From Anaerocolumna sp. AGMB13020 (lineage in GTDB: Bacteria; Bacillota; Clostridia; Lachnospirales; Lachnospiraceae), in assembly GCF_033100115.1 (NCBI RefSeq), contig NZ_CP136910.1, positions 5,031,001 through 5,095,000 of the forward strand: a DNA stretch of 64,000 bases, in the 5' to 3' direction. Under the pieces are notes generated by a model that did not search any database, was not told the DNA's origin, and saw nothing but the letters and a program-made list of their open reading frames with translations. Below, piece by piece: positions 63,891 to 64,000 of the stretch; within the stretch, counting starts at the first letter, position 1, and each line of letters opens with the position of its first letter. A program made the translations under genes and the position numbers.

Positions 63891-64000
63891 AGATGAAATA
63901 ATAATTAGGTAATAAGTAGTAAAAAAAGAAAAATAAAAATTAACAGAAATAATCACATCAAGAGAATATTTTATGGAATACACCGGTCAGAATTGGGAAA
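63891..64000. other. End of window, AT-rich
   Basis: No supported gene. An ATG at 63973 opens nine codons to the edge but has only a weak binding site. Confidence 0.4.

Noticed and set aside
63624..63983. Three overlapping minus-strand frames encoding repeated hydrophobic 13-residue units
   Set aside because: A 13-bp repeat without stops gives the same periodic peptide in all three frames; no start signals.
63973..64000. Start of a gene (ATG then nine codons) at the right edge
   Set aside because: Too short to identify and only a weak ribosome binding site; more sequence would be needed.
1..64000. Defence system, prophage or integrative element
   Set aside because: I found no restriction, abortive-infection, integrase, recombinase, phage structural or transposase genes; the only mobile-looking items are the non-coding fold-back elements.

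Overview
The window looks like part of the chromosome of an anaerobic, spore-forming, chemotactic Clostridia, most likely Lachnospiraceae. Grounds: AT-rich DNA with strong AGGAGG-type ribosome binding sites, pyruvate:ferredoxin oxidoreductase, a second 2-oxoacid:ferredoxin oxidoreductase, rubrerythrin, Rex, collagen-like exosporium-type proteins, a small spore-surface protein family, and three chemoreceptors. I saw no rRNA or tRNA gene, CRISPR array, prophage or transposase.

Layout. 1-3700: start of luxS (minus), a HAD phosphatase, a Trp T-box leader with trpS, and a D-2-hydroxyacid dehydrogenase. 3772-3995: first copy of a fold-back repeat. 4200-8820: polyamine importer potABCD with an XRE-cupin regulator, all on the minus strand behind a near-consensus promoter with a candidate operator. 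8994-10696: aroC-bioY. 11074-11590: two small, probably envelope or spore proteins. 11876-16012: cysteine hydrolase, two-subunit 2-oxoacid oxidoreductase, rubrerythrin. 16181-21401: intracellular subtilase, MltG-like protein with a stalk-like domain, DUF2318 protein, chemoreceptor. 21529-25166: two collagen-like glycoprotein-type genes. 25357-28758: uxuA-uxuB-GntR hexuronate operon. 28853-30181: msrA and a Fur-box-flanked DUF3793 gene. 30200-32430: gene-poor accessory stretch with the second copy of the fold-back repeat, a VOC-family gene, 65-bp tandem repeats and a different 230-bp fold-back element. 32511-40576: tcdA, a GGDEF-EAL sensor, a small spore protein and nifJ. 41040-45368: met-type ABC importer and a chemoreceptor. 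45571-50455: asnB (minus), an H-NOX-chemoreceptor fusion, a divergent carbamate kinase (minus). 50932-54260: citrate synthase (probably Re-type)-icd-GntR operon. 54407-58730: DUF4026-type protein, ABC-F ATPase (minus), DUF1349 protein. 59041-63660: rex, a coiled-coil protein, acpS, nnr, alr, followed by a 13-bp minisatellite.

How it fits together: pyruvate oxidation by NifJ supplies acetyl-CoA and reduced ferredoxin; the citrate synthase-icd pair would carry carbon to 2-oxoglutarate for glutamate; Rex senses the resulting NADH/NAD balance; rubrerythrin, MsrA and the H-NOX receptor deal with or sense oxygen. Two GntR/FCD regulators each end an operon whose promoter carries a palindrome over its -10 box, suggesting autoregulated, ligand-released repression. 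The least explained material is extragenic: two diverged copies of a 224-bp fold-back element that keep their pairing by compensatory changes, an unrelated fold-back of the same size, and several tandem repeats.
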